Source: UMGS1696 sp964621165 (GTDB lineage: Bacteria > Bacillota > Clostridia > Oscillospirales > CAG-272). Taken from it: a stretch of DNA of 64,000 nucleotides. The notes beneath the pieces were generated by a model, which saw only the letters and a program-made list of their open reading frames with translations, did no database searches and was not told the origin of the DNA. Below, piece after piece: positions 1 through 8,490 of the stretch. Position 1 is the stretch's first letter; each line of letters starts with the position of its first letter. The DNA lies in contig CAZULC010000001.1 of the NCBI GenBank assembly GCA_964621165.1, forward strand, positions 124,001 through 188,000, read 5' to 3'. The translations under genes were made by a program, and so were the position numbers.

Positions 1-113
1 CATGTAATGCTGCCTGTCCGCACGCTTAACTATTGCCATATCTGTTTTCTGCCTCTCTTTCTATCTTTCTATCTTTTCTGTTTCATTGTAATCAATCCAC
101 CCCTTCGCAGGGC

Positions 114-497
114 TTATCTCACGCGCATGCGCATCATGTACGACGCACGGTATTCCTCCTCGCCGCTTTCGTATATCGCTGACTTCACCGCTCCTGATAT
201 AACGCGGAACTCGTAATCCCCGCCCGCATAATCACGCATAGCCAAAGCCGCACGACGGAAATATTCCCCCGCTCTCAGCCTGTCAGCAACCGCACGCCCC
301 GGTACACGCACACGTATCTCAAACGGCACGTCAATAACACCAGTCCCGTCCACATATTCCTTCACCTGATTGAACGCTCCCGATATCCAGAGCGAACCAA
401 CCCCATCCCGCCAGCTCTCCGGTATAACCTCAACCCCTATCCCGTTGAGTATCCCTGAAATAACCTCGGCAAAATTTACTTCACATCCGTAAATCAT
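114..497 (-). CDS. Phage minor capsid / tail terminator-like protein
   Basis: The 127-residue protein follows the connector genes in the usual head-to-tail order. Its length, position and alpha/beta character fit the phage minor capsid protein 3 (tail terminator or tail completion) group, which caps the tail tube. The family call is inferred from gene order and general resemblance, not from a diagnostic motif. The ATG at 497 follows the preceding broken gene by 19 bases, which suggests translational coupling; no strong ribosome binding site is seen directly in front. The C-terminus is strongly basic (MRMRVR). The tail tube and later genes would lie left of the window. Confidence 0.5.
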   Translation of the reverse strand: MIYGCEVNFAEVISGILNGIGVEVIPESWRDGVGSLWISGAFNQVKEYVDGTGVIDVPFEIRVRVPGRAVADRLRAGEYFRRAALAMRDYAGGDYEFRVISGAVKSAIYESGEEEYRASYMMRMRVR

Positions 498-516
498 ATT
501 AACTCTACTCTCACCC

Positions 517-850
517 TCACTTCAGCATGGCGCCGATAACCGCCTCAGTCCACTGACCCATGCACTCGTCCTTCGCGGCTTCAAACCACCTCGCACATGC
601 CCGGGGATGTACCTTTTTGTTGAAAGTACGGCTCGCATAATAACAGTCGTGTGCATAATCCGCCGCCCATATAACACGCCCGTCCCCTGCCGCACGACCG
701 GATTTGCATAATCTTTCCGGTCCTGTATGGCACAAACGGCTCGCATGATGACAATACCGCCTCCTCCAGTACCCGCGACGCGTCCCTCTGACGACTGCTT
801 AACTTCTCAGCTAACCCGCCTGCGTCAACTTTAACATTGAATTTAACCAA
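517..850 (-). pseudogene. Phage minor capsid protein, frameshifted
   Basis: Two overlapping frames together make one protein of the phage minor capsid 2 (head-tail joining) type. The first frame runs from a TTG start at 850, preceded by GGAAG, to the conserved PYRTG segment. The second frame carries the rest of the family pattern: K-S-G, an IxWAxxYAH segment, then H-P-R-A followed by ARWFEAAK. The switch falls in the AATCTTT stretch at about 710-716, and removing one base there restores a continuous protein of about 110 residues. Either the gene is dead, which would make the phage module defective, or this is a sequencing indel. Programmed frameshifting is unlikely because no slippery heptamer is apparent. 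Confidence 0.7.
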
Positions 851-896
851 TCAACCACTTCCTTAACCAAAACAAAACCAAATCCCTTAACCATTC

Positions 897-1247
897 TCAC
901 TTGAGAACCAAACGCACATGGGATAATTCTCCCGCATCTTTGTAGTATGACGCCTCGGCTACCCGGTACTCATGCCCGCCAATCACACATAAGTCTCCCT
1001 TGGCCGCATCGGGAAATTCCGCCTCAATGTAACCGCCGCCGGATACGCACTCCTCACATATGCTCATGGAGCAGAAGAAATATACCTTGATTCCTCCGAC
1101 CTCACGCCAGTCCTCCTCGAGTATCCGCCGCCCGCCAATGAATACCCCCGATAAACGGTAGTCACGGTAAAGCGCACTCCATCCCTCGCCGTCTCCTATA
1201 AACCTGCGGTAAATAACCTCGGACTTCATAATCCCATCGTAACTCAA
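897..1247 (-). CDS. Putative phage head-closure / connector protein
   Basis: This 116-residue protein sits between the first connector and the minor capsid protein, where head-closure proteins are encoded in SPP1-like modules. It is predicted to be mostly beta, and has a GGHEYRVAEASYYKDAGE segment near the C-terminus that resembles the strand-loop pattern of stopper proteins. No diagnostic motif is recognised, so the role is inferred from gene order. The listed start is a TTG with GGTGG just upstream. An ATG at residue 7 (base 1229) is an alternative. Confidence 0.5.
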   Translation of the reverse strand: MSYDGIMKSEVIYRRFIGDGEGWSALYRDYRLSGVFIGGRRILEEDWREVGGIKVYFFCSMSICEECVSGGGYIEAEFPDAAKGDLCVIGGHEYRVAEASYYKDAGELSHVRLVLK

Positions 1248-1312
1248 TAATCCACCCCCAGACTAACCCAAAACCCAAATTCCCGCCCTAAATCAACCTT
1301 CATTCAGGAACA

Positions 1313-1591
1313 TCAGACCCAGCGGCATAATAATCCCGCACTTCTCAAAACAGCCGCCGCGTCCGGTGAAATAACGCCGCCGCAGACCGATATCCCCTCG
1401 CTCACATCACGGTAAACCACACTCACATCCCCCGCCTGACGGGATTTCACGTCCCGTCCGCTTGATGAATAGGCCCGCTGTAGATCCACTGCATCGTTGA
1501 ACGCCCGAATCTGTTCCTCATCCATGTCACACCCCCGAAACGGGTAAATCAAAGATAGAAGCAATGCCTCCGCACTCCTGCCTTCATCCAT
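1313..1591 (-). CDS. Putative phage head-tail connector
   Basis: This small 92-residue, mostly helical protein lies directly downstream of the coat protein gene. That is the standard place for the gp6/gp15-type connector that docks on the portal. The ATG at 1591 has a good ribosome binding site, GAGG with a 7-base spacer. The family assignment rests on gene order, size and helical character only. Confidence 0.5.
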   Translation of the reverse strand: MDEGRSAEALLLSLIYPFRGCDMDEEQIRAFNDAVDLQRAYSSSGRDVKSRQAGDVSVVYRDVSEGISVCGGVISPDAAAVLRSAGLLCRWV

Positions 1592-1776
1592 AATATCACC
1601 TCGTCAAAACCAAATTTTACCAAAATTCAACCAAATCCAAACCAAAATTAACCAAATTCCCGTCATGACTTCACCATAGCTCAACCAAAGCTTGACTAAA
1701 CTCTGACCCGAGCCGTATCCCGCCCCTCTCCCGCCGAATTGTACCCCAGCCGTAAAGTCATGCCAGCTCAGCCAAA
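1592..1776. other. Intergenic spacer with AACCAAA-type short repeats
   Basis: The gap between the coat and connector genes holds at least five spaced copies of AACCAAA or near variants (about 1607-1690), which read TTTGGTT on the coding strand. A weaker version occurs at 845-895 upstream of the minor capsid gene. No promoter or terminator stands out. Confidence 0.5.
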
Positions 1777-2868
1777 TCAGCCAAGATAACGGCAGGCCAG
1801 CTCGGGGTAAACCGTCTTGAAGGCGTAAAGTACATCCATGGAAAGTATGTCGCGCTTGTACTTCATGTCGTACCCTCTCACAACCCGCAGGGAAATGCCG
1901 TTGTAGGTGGTAACATATGACTCAACACCGGCCGGAGCGGCAAGAGGTCGGGTGATAAAGGCAAACGCGTCCGGATGGAAAATCAGGTTCGCCGCATGGG
2001 ACGGAAGCGCCGTAATCACACTGGATGATGTCAGATTGGGCTTGCCGCTCAGCTTCACCGTCATGTCCTCGCCGGATATCACAGCGTCCTCGAGCACCGC
2101 ATATGAACCCGCACCCTCAACAGTAATAATGTCGCCCTTCTTCAGCCCTGAACCGGAATTTTTGAATACCGCAGTTCCCGTACCCGCGGAAGTTCCGACA
2201 AGAGTCAATGTGCCGCTTGAGCCGGAAACATGATCGCAGACCGCCTGGGACATGTAGTTGTCAATGCCGAAAATGCGCCCGATGGAACCGGTTCTCAACG
2301 CAGTGGTGGACCCGCACTTGTCTGCGTTCACTATGGCCGGAACCTGCTTCAGCTTCGCGGCAGCCATTGGATTCCAGACGGCGCAACGATATCCCGCAGG
2401 AACTTTCTGGTTGTCAAGCGCCAGAGCCGCCTCGGAAAGATCGTCAAGCCCGTCGGGAGTCACACCGGCCGTACCTGCGTATGTGGGAATGTCCTTGTAT
2501 AGGGATAAACCCTCGCCGTTGATCTTTTCGGCTAAAGCGGCAGCCGCAGGCTCAATGAACATGCGCATGACCGAATCAAAGTCGCAGGCGGACTCAATGG
2601 CGCCAACCTGCATGTCAACAGTGGCAAGATGGTCAAGCTTCACGTCAATGGTGTTGTTCTGTAAGGACTGAGCCTCAATGCCCACGGACTCGTCAAACTC
2701 CGACGCCATAAGCTTCACCGGACAACGAACGGAGACAACATCCCCCTGCTTGGCAGCAGAACCGGCGATGCTTTCCTTGTAGATAAGATTCGGGAAAACT
2801 AAATTGTCAATGAGACGGGGAAGAGCCTCACGGGCAATGCGCTTAACAGAAATATCAAATTTTGCCAT
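1777..2868 (-). CDS. Phage major capsid (coat) protein, P22-coat-like
   Basis: This 363-residue protein forms the head shell. The N-terminus, with IAREALPRLIDNLVFPNLIY and then a segment giving GDVVSVRCP, matches the start of P22 gp5-like coat proteins. The middle carries the VPAGYRCAVWNP and the GRIFGIDNYMSQ pattern typical of that family, followed by an inserted Ser/Gly/Thr-rich domain. It lies between scaffold and connector genes. The ATG at 2868 has AAAGGAAG 8 bases upstream. The 310-base gap to the scaffold gene holds a family A repeat, so the coat gene may have its own leader. Family confidence is good; the exact subfamily is uncertain. Confidence 0.85.
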   Translation of the reverse strand: MAKFDISVKRIAREALPRLIDNLVFPNLIYKESIAGSAAKQGDVVSVRCPVKLMASEFDESVGIEAQSLQNNTIDVKLDHLATVDMQVGAIESACDFDSVMRMFIEPAAAALAEKINGEGLSLYKDIPTYAGTAGVTPDGLDDLSEAALALDNQKVPAGYRCAVWNPMAAAKLKQVPAIVNADKCGSTTALRTGSIGRIFGIDNYMSQAVCDHVSGSSGTLTLVGTSAGTGTAVFKNSGSGLKKGDIITVEGAGSYAVLEDAVISGEDMTVKLSGKPNLTSSSVITALPSHAANLIFHPDAFAFITRPLAAPAGVESYVTTYNGISLRVVRGYDMKYKRDILSMDVLYAFKTVYPELACRYLG

Positions 2869-2934
2869 AATTAAAACTTCCTTTCAAAAATAAATAAAAT
2901 GTAGACAGATATCAACACTACTAAACTGAATGTT

Positions 2935-3125
2935 GTCAGCCCAAAAGTTATAATCAACCTTTTCCAAAAGTTTGTAGGGTTCAAAGGGACAAAGTCCCTT
3001 TGTCGACTTCCGCAGAAGTCTAAATGCCAAGACTCAATAAAGAGTTCCTCTTTTGGTTCTTTTCCTCCTCGATAAAGGAGAAAAGAACAACAAATCCCCA
3101 CGCACTCCCTCCCCTTCATAAACTT
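2935..3125 (+). repeat. Structured intergenic repeat family A, copy 1
   Basis: This copy contains the conserved chain of inverted repeats: GGGAC-AAA-GTCCC (2986-2998), a cgacttc/gaagtc arm pair around CGCA (3003-3020), and a long arm pair, gttctttt-cctcct / aggagaaaagaac. It lies between the phage scaffold and coat genes. Confidence 0.85.
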
Positions 3126-3179
3126 ATCCCCCACCCCAACCACCCAGATTCAATCATACCCCCACCTCCGTCACCTGCT

Positions 3180-3689
3180 TCATATCCGCTTGACTTTCCT
3201 GTAGTACTCACCGTCGTCCAGCGAGTCCGCGTCTGCTATACCATTGCCGTGATTTAGCCCGCTCGAAAATACTACTTCCTTCTCCTCAGCCCCACTGAAT
3301 AAATATGGCGCTGACTTCTTTAACTCGGTAAACTGCTCAGCTAACCCATAAACTCCGTCCTCGCTGACCGTTACCTTGCTCATGTCTATAACCTTCGATA
3401 CAATCTCACGGCTCTTCGCACCTGATCTGTCAAGCTCCCGCTCAAGAGCAGCATTGCACCTGACCTCACGTAACTTCAGCTCGTACCTGCCTTCAACTTC
3501 GCCAACGTCGCCTACCCTGACACCCGCTTCGGCCGCTTTGATTAAAAATTCGTCGTAGGTTATGCGCCCGTCACCAAAAATCCCGCCTATCACATCCGGC
3601 TCACTCGCGCCCTGTGACATACCAGCTTCAACAGTAACTCCACCCATAGCTTCACCGATAGAACCAACATTGACTTCATCTTCATTCAT
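3180..3689 (-). CDS. Phage scaffold protein (minor structural GP20-like)
   Basis: This acidic, mostly helical protein of 169 residues sits between portal and coat genes, the normal site of the head assembly scaffold. The mid-region (about residues 75-140) has the coiled-coil-like pattern of the GP20 scaffold family: a run of charged helices, then SEDGVYGLAEQFTELKKS and APYLF. The start ATG at 3689 overlaps the 3' end of the portal gene by 8 bases, and GGAGGGG lies 6 bases upstream, indicating translational coupling. Confidence 0.75.
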   Translation of the reverse strand: MNEDEVNVGSIGEAMGGVTVEAGMSQGASEPDVIGGIFGDGRITYDEFLIKAAEAGVRVGDVGEVEGRYELKLREVRCNAALERELDRSGAKSREIVSKVIDMSKVTVSEDGVYGLAEQFTELKKSAPYLFSGAEEKEVVFSSGLNHGNGIADADSLDDGEYYRKVKRI

Positions 3690-5049
3690 TTATTACCCCT
3701 CCAATCCACTTCGAACGGAACTCGTCCACCGTCATAACCCCGGCCTCTACTTCGCCAAGATCGGCTAACCGCCGACTGTCCGCGTCACTGAAATATGAGT
3801 CGTCAAAACTCATCTGTATGTCCGCACCTTCGTCTATCGCTAATCCGTAATAGTGTGCGCCGCACCATAATAACGCACGCGCTATAGATATGATAAAACT
3901 CCGCGCATTCCGCTGGTGCTTCACTAAATTCTGCCGCATGTCCTGCCGCTCTCCCATGTACTGAGTCGCAGTCAGCTTCACACGACCGTCTGTGTCAAAG
4001 GTGTAGTGATGTACGCCAAGCCCGCACCGAAAGGCTAAATAACTTAACTGCCACTGAACAGCCGCCGCATTGTCACTTACCCTCAGGGACGGATTGTGCT
4101 CCGTTATCATCGGATTGTCCGTAAAATCCCCGTCGCCTAAGGTCACAAATAACTGCTGAGCTACGTCGTCAGGCGTTATCACATTCCCAAAATCATCTCG
4201 CTGAAGTAGGGACTGACTTAAAAATACCTTCTTCCCACCAAGCTTTATGTCCCGACAGAAATTGTTGAAGGCTAAGTCAACTCCCTTTAAACAGTCGATA
4301 GCGTCCGCAAATACCGATACTCCCATCCCCGGACCTAACTCGCTCTCGTAATTGCTCTGTATGTTGGGCGTCAGTATGGCAAAAAATGGGATCTCGGAAC
4401 CGGTGCGCATTACATCGGGGACTCCATCCAACGGAACCCGCTCCAGCCCGGCTGAGACTAAGTCTTCCTCACCGGAAAAATCAATTGAACTCGTACCGAC
4501 CACTCCCGACGGCTTGTAGAGACTGTTGCGAATAACATATTGCCCGCCTTCGAGAATGTGTTCCTCACAGTAGATGTAATCCTCGCCCCGTCGGGTGAAC
4601 TCAGAAATAAACCGCGCCTCAACTATTTTGCCGTTCACTACGCTGATCGGATGAATGTGTAACGCATCAACATACTCAAACCGTATCTTCGACTTGCCAC
4701 TCGCCGCTATCCTGCCGCCTTTTAGGGTAAAATTTTCAAGCCTTAATAGTATGGCTCCCGTACCAAGCGCAAAAACACGCTCAGTTAATGTGTTCGCATT
4801 GCCCCAAAAATCGCTTTCCTCAAATACGCGGGAAATAAAAGCCGCTCCTGAATCGTCGGATATGCTTAGGGAACAACGGTCGTTGAAGATAAGCGAAGCC
4901 CAGTCCTCGCAGATTTTCTTCGCCATGTTCATGCGGTAAAGATCACGACGGATCACACCACTGCCGCAGATGCTCTCATGGAACCGGTGGAAGGATGGAT
5001 CAAACCCGCGCCACCATGAATCCCAGTATTTGATTAAATCACTACTCAA
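3682..5049 (-). CDS. Phage portal protein, SPP1 gp6-like
   Basis: About 455 residues form the dodecameric portal through which DNA enters the head. The family features are an N-terminal helical region with W-W (residues 9-14), the central AILTPNIQSNYESELGPGMGV segment, and the C-terminal FRCGLGVHHYTFD region typical of SPP1-type portals. An ATG at 5061 is in frame, but a GGAGG lies inside its second and third codons and is correctly spaced (6 bases) for a TTG at 5049. The TTG is therefore the preferred start. The gene overlaps scaffold and follows terL after a family A repeat. No SPP1 gp7-like minor head gene follows it. Confidence 0.85.
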   Translation of the reverse strand: MSSDLIKYWDSWWRGFDPSFHRFHESICGSGVIRRDLYRMNMAKKICEDWASLIFNDRCSLSISDDSGAAFISRVFEESDFWGNANTLTERVFALGTGAILLRLENFTLKGGRIAASGKSKIRFEYVDALHIHPISVVNGKIVEARFISEFTRRGEDYIYCEEHILEGGQYVIRNSLYKPSGVVGTSSIDFSGEEDLVSAGLERVPLDGVPDVMRTGSEIPFFAILTPNIQSNYESELGPGMGVSVFADAIDCLKGVDLAFNNFCRDIKLGGKKVFLSQSLLQRDDFGNVITPDDVAQQLFVTLGDGDFTDNPMITEHNPSLRVSDNAAAVQWQLSYLAFRCGLGVHHYTFDTDGRVKLTATQYMGERQDMRQNLVKHQRNARSFIISIARALLWCGAHYYGLAIDEGADIQMSFDDSYFSDADSRRLADLGEVEAGVMTVDEFRSKWIGGVINE

Positions 5050-5087
5050 AATTACCTCCATAAATTATGTAGAAGAATCTCCCCACC

Positions 5088-5265
5088 CTTAAACAAAACG
5101 TTGTCAGCCCAAAAGTTTGTAGGGTTCAAAGAGATGACGTCCCTTGTCGACTTCCGCAGAAGTCGAAATCCCCCAAGACTTCCAAAGAGTTCCTCTTTTG
5201 GTTCTTTGCTCCTCGATAAAGGAGAAAAGAACAACGAAATCCCCGCACTCCCTCCCCCTTCACCA
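5088..5265 (+). repeat. Structured intergenic repeat family A, copy 2
   Basis: The full element lies between the large terminase and portal genes. The arm pair TCGACTTCCGCAGAAGTCGA is perfect at 5147-5166, and the long terminal hairpin (gttctttgctcct / aggagaaaagaac) is intact. Confidence 0.9.
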
Positions 5266-5300
5266 GTTCCATAAAGGCGCCCCCACCCATCCCCCTTTTT

Positions 5301-6608
5301 TCACCCCATGTACCGCTCAATCGAATACTCCATGGCGTCAAGAATATCAATATCGCTCGTGAAATTGTCAAGCCGCTTGTCGCCTGAGGCTGACTCGTCC
5401 CATAAGGCACTGCTTAACCCGCTGATTAACTCCGTACACCCGCTTGATACATGAAACCGACCTTGGGCCATAAGCTGATTCACAAAACTGATGCGGTCAA
5501 CTATCGGCTTCTTTATGCTGTCAAGTACCTGTATCACCTCGCCATAACGGCGTAAATGCTTCCGTAACCCGCTGATTAAATACTGCGCCTCGTTGTCCGC
5601 AAATATGTACCGGATATTCACCCCAGGGTAACTCCGCCGTAAATCATGTATGAACTCAACCACGGCTCCGTTTATCCGCTCGGGATCTATCTCACCTTTC
5701 TCTCCGCTTACTATGCTCTCCCTGAGTATCACAAACTCAAGCTGACCGCATACCCGACGTATCCCTGTTCCGACTATCGCTGTCTTCGACCTGTTCCCGC
5801 CAAAGTCTATCCCTATGATGATAAAATCTACCCGACCTGCTTCATCTGCCGTAAATTCAGCCGGACTGTCCGCAAACCGCCGGTATATTATCCCCTCGGC
5901 CGCACATCGCTCTCCTAAAATGTCTCGCCGGTACCATATGGAACCTTTGTCGTACTGCGCCTCTATCTCGCTGAGCCGCTCTTCACTGATCACCGGATTG
6001 TCGTATATCGTGAAATGACCGTAGTTGTAAAATCCGTCCCCGACTTCTCCCTGCTCTGCCATCTCACGGTACCTGTCAATGTGATCTCTGTATATCGCGG
6101 CTTTCGGCGTGGATGGATTCAAATCCCAGAATATCCGCCGATCACGGGCCGCCAATGTCCGGTTCAACGCCTCTTCAATGAAATTTGACGCATGTAGATT
6201 TATCTCCGTGGCTATCCACATGCCGTAGGAATTTCCCCGAATGCGCTTGTATGAATCGGAATTCTTGCCGCCTGCAAATATAATGTGCTTCTCCCCCGCC
6301 GCAGTCTTCACACACATGGAATCGTTGCCGCGGTACTTCTCCCACTTGAACCGCCCCGCAAATATCCGCTCAAGCCCTAATCCGTTGCAGTCGCCTATGT
6401 TTATCTTCGCGTTGCCAAGAGTAGAGCCGGTAGCAAGATGTATCCTGTCCGGTGACTTCTCAAGCAGGGACGCAAATACAAATACATTGTCTATGGTCTT
6501 GCCCGCCCGGACGGCTCCCTCGGCTACGTTTATAACCGATGTGTACGCCCGCGCCATGTATTTCCTGTGCTTGATTCCAAAATTGTAGTCCAAACCATCA
6601 TCTCCCAT
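5301..6608 (-). CDS. terL: Phage terminase large subunit
   Basis: This 435-residue packaging motor has both ATPase and nuclease parts. The Walker A-type loop EGAVRAGKT is at residues 30-38, a Walker B-like strand with WIATE is at 131-135 (catalytic Glu 135), and the coupling motif DLNPSTP is at 162-168. The RNase H-like nuclease begins with GIDFGG (Asp 268), followed by FADNEAQ (Asp 338) and a C-terminal acidic DIDILDA. All key acidic residues are present. The layout fits the PBSX/phage terminase large subunit families. It lies downstream of terS and upstream of portal. Confidence 0.93.
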   Translation of the reverse strand: MGDDGLDYNFGIKHRKYMARAYTSVINVAEGAVRAGKTIDNVFVFASLLEKSPDRIHLATGSTLGNAKINIGDCNGLGLERIFAGRFKWEKYRGNDSMCVKTAAGEKHIIFAGGKNSDSYKRIRGNSYGMWIATEINLHASNFIEEALNRTLAARDRRIFWDLNPSTPKAAIYRDHIDRYREMAEQGEVGDGFYNYGHFTIYDNPVISEERLSEIEAQYDKGSIWYRRDILGERCAAEGIIYRRFADSPAEFTADEAGRVDFIIIGIDFGGNRSKTAIVGTGIRRVCGQLEFVILRESIVSGEKGEIDPERINGAVVEFIHDLRRSYPGVNIRYIFADNEAQYLISGLRKHLRRYGEVIQVLDSIKKPIVDRISFVNQLMAQGRFHVSSGCTELISGLSSALWDESASGDKRLDNFTSDIDILDAMEYSIERYMG

Positions 6609-6817
6609 CAGAATTCCCCCGTTCCCGCCCGCCCAGATAACCCGATGGAAAACGATATAAGTTTGGAGTGTGAAGAGTGGAGCTTATATTGTTGAGTCGC
6701 AAACCGTATCCCAATGAAGTACCGCTTCATGCTTGACCTCACCTCAATCAAATTCGCCGGAGTATCGCTTGAACTGTTCCCCATTGGTTCACTTAATCCA
6801 GACCCACGCCGAACTGC
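6609..6817. other. Gap between terS and terL
   Basis: About 210 bases hold no convincing gene. A minus-strand reading continues for a few dozen codons past the terS stop but lacks a start and has no recognisable family. Confidence 0.4.
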
Positions 6818-7132
6818 TCACCCTTCCCCGAATAACTCCCGCCGGATACCGGATACTTCCGCGTCGGCTGAATTGCTGACTGCACCGGAATCACGTCCGA
6901 TTATGTCAAAGTATAACCGTATCGCTGAAACATTCCCGCTCTCGGCCGCGTCAAGTAACGCACGCCATACTAGTGGAGCTTCAAATATCCCCGCTGACCG
7001 GCATAAGCTTAACCCCACCGCACCAGCCCCTGACTTGATTAACTCCCAGTACTCACTCACGCTTAACCCAAGCGACGAGAGAACTTCATCCGAATGTAAC
7101 CCCCGCACCACCGTTTCTTCTCCGCTTTCCAT
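6818..7132 (-). CDS. Phage terminase small subunit-like protein
   Basis: This roughly 104-residue protein lies directly upstream of terL. It begins at the ATG at 7132, which has AAGGAAG 8 bases upstream; an in-frame ATG 28 codons earlier lacks one. The N-terminal helix-turn-helix-like part is followed by VWRALLDAAESGNVSAIRLYFDIIGRD, the helical pattern that closes many small terminase subunits before the coiled coil. It would recognise the packaging site on phage DNA. The call combines gene order with this pattern. Confidence 0.65.
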   Translation of the reverse strand: MESGEETVVRGLHSDEVLSSLGLSVSEYWELIKSGAGAVGLSLCRSAGIFEAPLVWRALLDAAESGNVSAIRLYFDIIGRDSGAVSNSADAEVSGIRRELFGEG

Positions 7133-7350
7133 CTGACCACTTCCTTTCACCTTGCCTAAATTGTACCATATCTGCCCCCTCCCTTTCATCCCCGCCAATT
7201 CCCATCTCACATTCATATTTTAAATCCAGTAAATCCTCCCATTTTCTCAGCCATTCTTACCCATTTCCCCCTTGATTCAAAAATCTCCTCGCCATACGTA
7301 AAATAAGCCTTAATCTCCAGTCCATATTTTGTTAACATTTCTACGCCAAT

Positions 7351-7380
7351 AAAAAAAGCAACCTCATAATAAGATTGCCT
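7351..7380 (-). terminator. Rho-independent terminator after the DUF1934 gene
   Basis: On the minus strand, the GCAATC arm pairs with GGTTGC across a 9-base loop and is followed by seven Ts. It lies 20 bases after the stop of the DUF1934 gene. Confidence 0.75.
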
Positions 7381-7400
7381 CGTTTGTATTGATTTTTACC

Positions 7401-8105
7401 TCAGCCAGTAACCTCTACCTCGATCCTCAACCGGGTCCGCTGTATTCCAAGACCGCGCAGCTCAACCAAATAGTCCGCCTCAATAACCCCGCCTGACTCC
7501 CGGCTGAATTCCACATTGACCTTCTTCGAGTAAACCGCAAGCTCCATGCGCATGAAACTTAACCCGTACACCGATATGTGCCGCCGCCCTTCCTCCAAAA
7601 CCAACGTGTTGCTGAACTCCCCAGTCCGCATTATCGTAATAATCGGCTTCTCCCCGTCACGGTTGATGATAATCTTCGTATCGACCCCTTCGTCCGACGG
7701 ATAAAATATTACGTCATGCCCGCCTTCTTCATCCACATATGCCTCGCTGAACATCATGCGCCCGTCAGCTGGATCAGGAACAACGCCTTCGTCATCATCT
7801 TCAACTTCTTCATCATCACCTTCGTCGAATAATGAATCCATAACGTCAGCACTGAACTGCCCAATGGGAAACATGGATAATTTCCGCCCGCTGTCCGACC
7901 CAATGTCATCAATAGTGCGGGAACTTAACTTCACCTTCGCACGACACACGCCCGAACTCATACCTGACTCCATCCTCTCGGAAGTGAGCCGCTCACCGGC
8001 ATCGTCCGATATCCGAACGTCAAGATTCATTCCTAACTCCTCCCAGTCAACCCGCTCGTCCTTCCGAATTCCCAAATTATCCCCCTTAACCCGTCTCCTG
8101 CTCAT
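7401..8105 (-). CDS. DUF1934 (YwiB-like) beta-barrel protein with acidic linker
   Basis: The last 110 residues or so match the DUF1934 lipocalin-like pattern: a strand with ITIMRTGEF, then a Y-x-x-S-F-M-x-M-E-L-A-V-Y-S segment and a final run of beta strands ending RTRLRIEVEVTG. The function of the family is not established. The N-terminal 120 residues are poorly conserved and end in an acidic stretch (GDDEEVEDDDEG). The start is the ATG at 8105, which has GGAGGG 4 bases upstream; the open frame extends 39 codons further without a ribosome binding site. The gene lies between the phage module and an EamA transporter and has its own terminator, so it is probably host rather than phage. Confidence 0.7.
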   Translation of the reverse strand: MSRRRVKGDNLGIRKDERVDWEELGMNLDVRISDDAGERLTSERMESGMSSGVCRAKVKLSSRTIDDIGSDSGRKLSMFPIGQFSADVMDSLFDEGDDEEVEDDDEGVVPDPADGRMMFSEAYVDEEGGHDVIFYPSDEGVDTKIIINRDGEKPIITIMRTGEFSNTLVLEEGRRHISVYGLSFMRMELAVYSKKVNVEFSRESGGVIEADYLVELRGLGIQRTRLRIEVEVTG

Positions 8106-8227
8106 AAAACCCTCCACCATAAAAAATGTATAATCCCTCAGCCAAACCAGCCCCCAACAATGATATTCTCCATAGCCAAACCAAACTCCAAAATACCCGA
8201 AAGGCAGAACCAACTCCCCCACTAAGT

Positions 8228-8490
8228 AACTCCATAACGCAATCGAGATCCGGCGTAGGCAGGCAAGGGTCGGAAGCTGTGCACCGGAGATAGCAAGCTA
8301 TCTCCAACAAGGCGGTCCCTGACTGCCGTATTAAATTCCTCCTGATCCCTTGGTATTCAAAATTCAATCCGTACTTCTCCCTACTCAGCTGCAGAATAGG
8401 AGAAAGGAAGCACGCCCTATTCAGCTTCACACCAAAAGACCCAGTTTAAAAGTTCTTGCTCAGCTTATTTCAAGAAGCGCGTTCTCTTTA
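8228..8490 (+). repeat. Mosaic structured repeat family B, copy 1
   Basis: This copy has a full core. The outer stem arms are at 8258-8271 and 8314-8327. The inner hairpin is GGAGATAG / CTATCTCC at 8286-8293 and 8298-8305. The downstream module contains cctgatcccttggtattc, and the 3' module contains cttattTCAAGAAGCGCG. The 3' module overlaps the end of the EamA gene. Confidence 0.9.

Noticed and set aside
1907..2671. Plus-strand frames inside the coat gene
   Set aside because: They are antisense shadows of the coat protein gene without ribosome binding sites.
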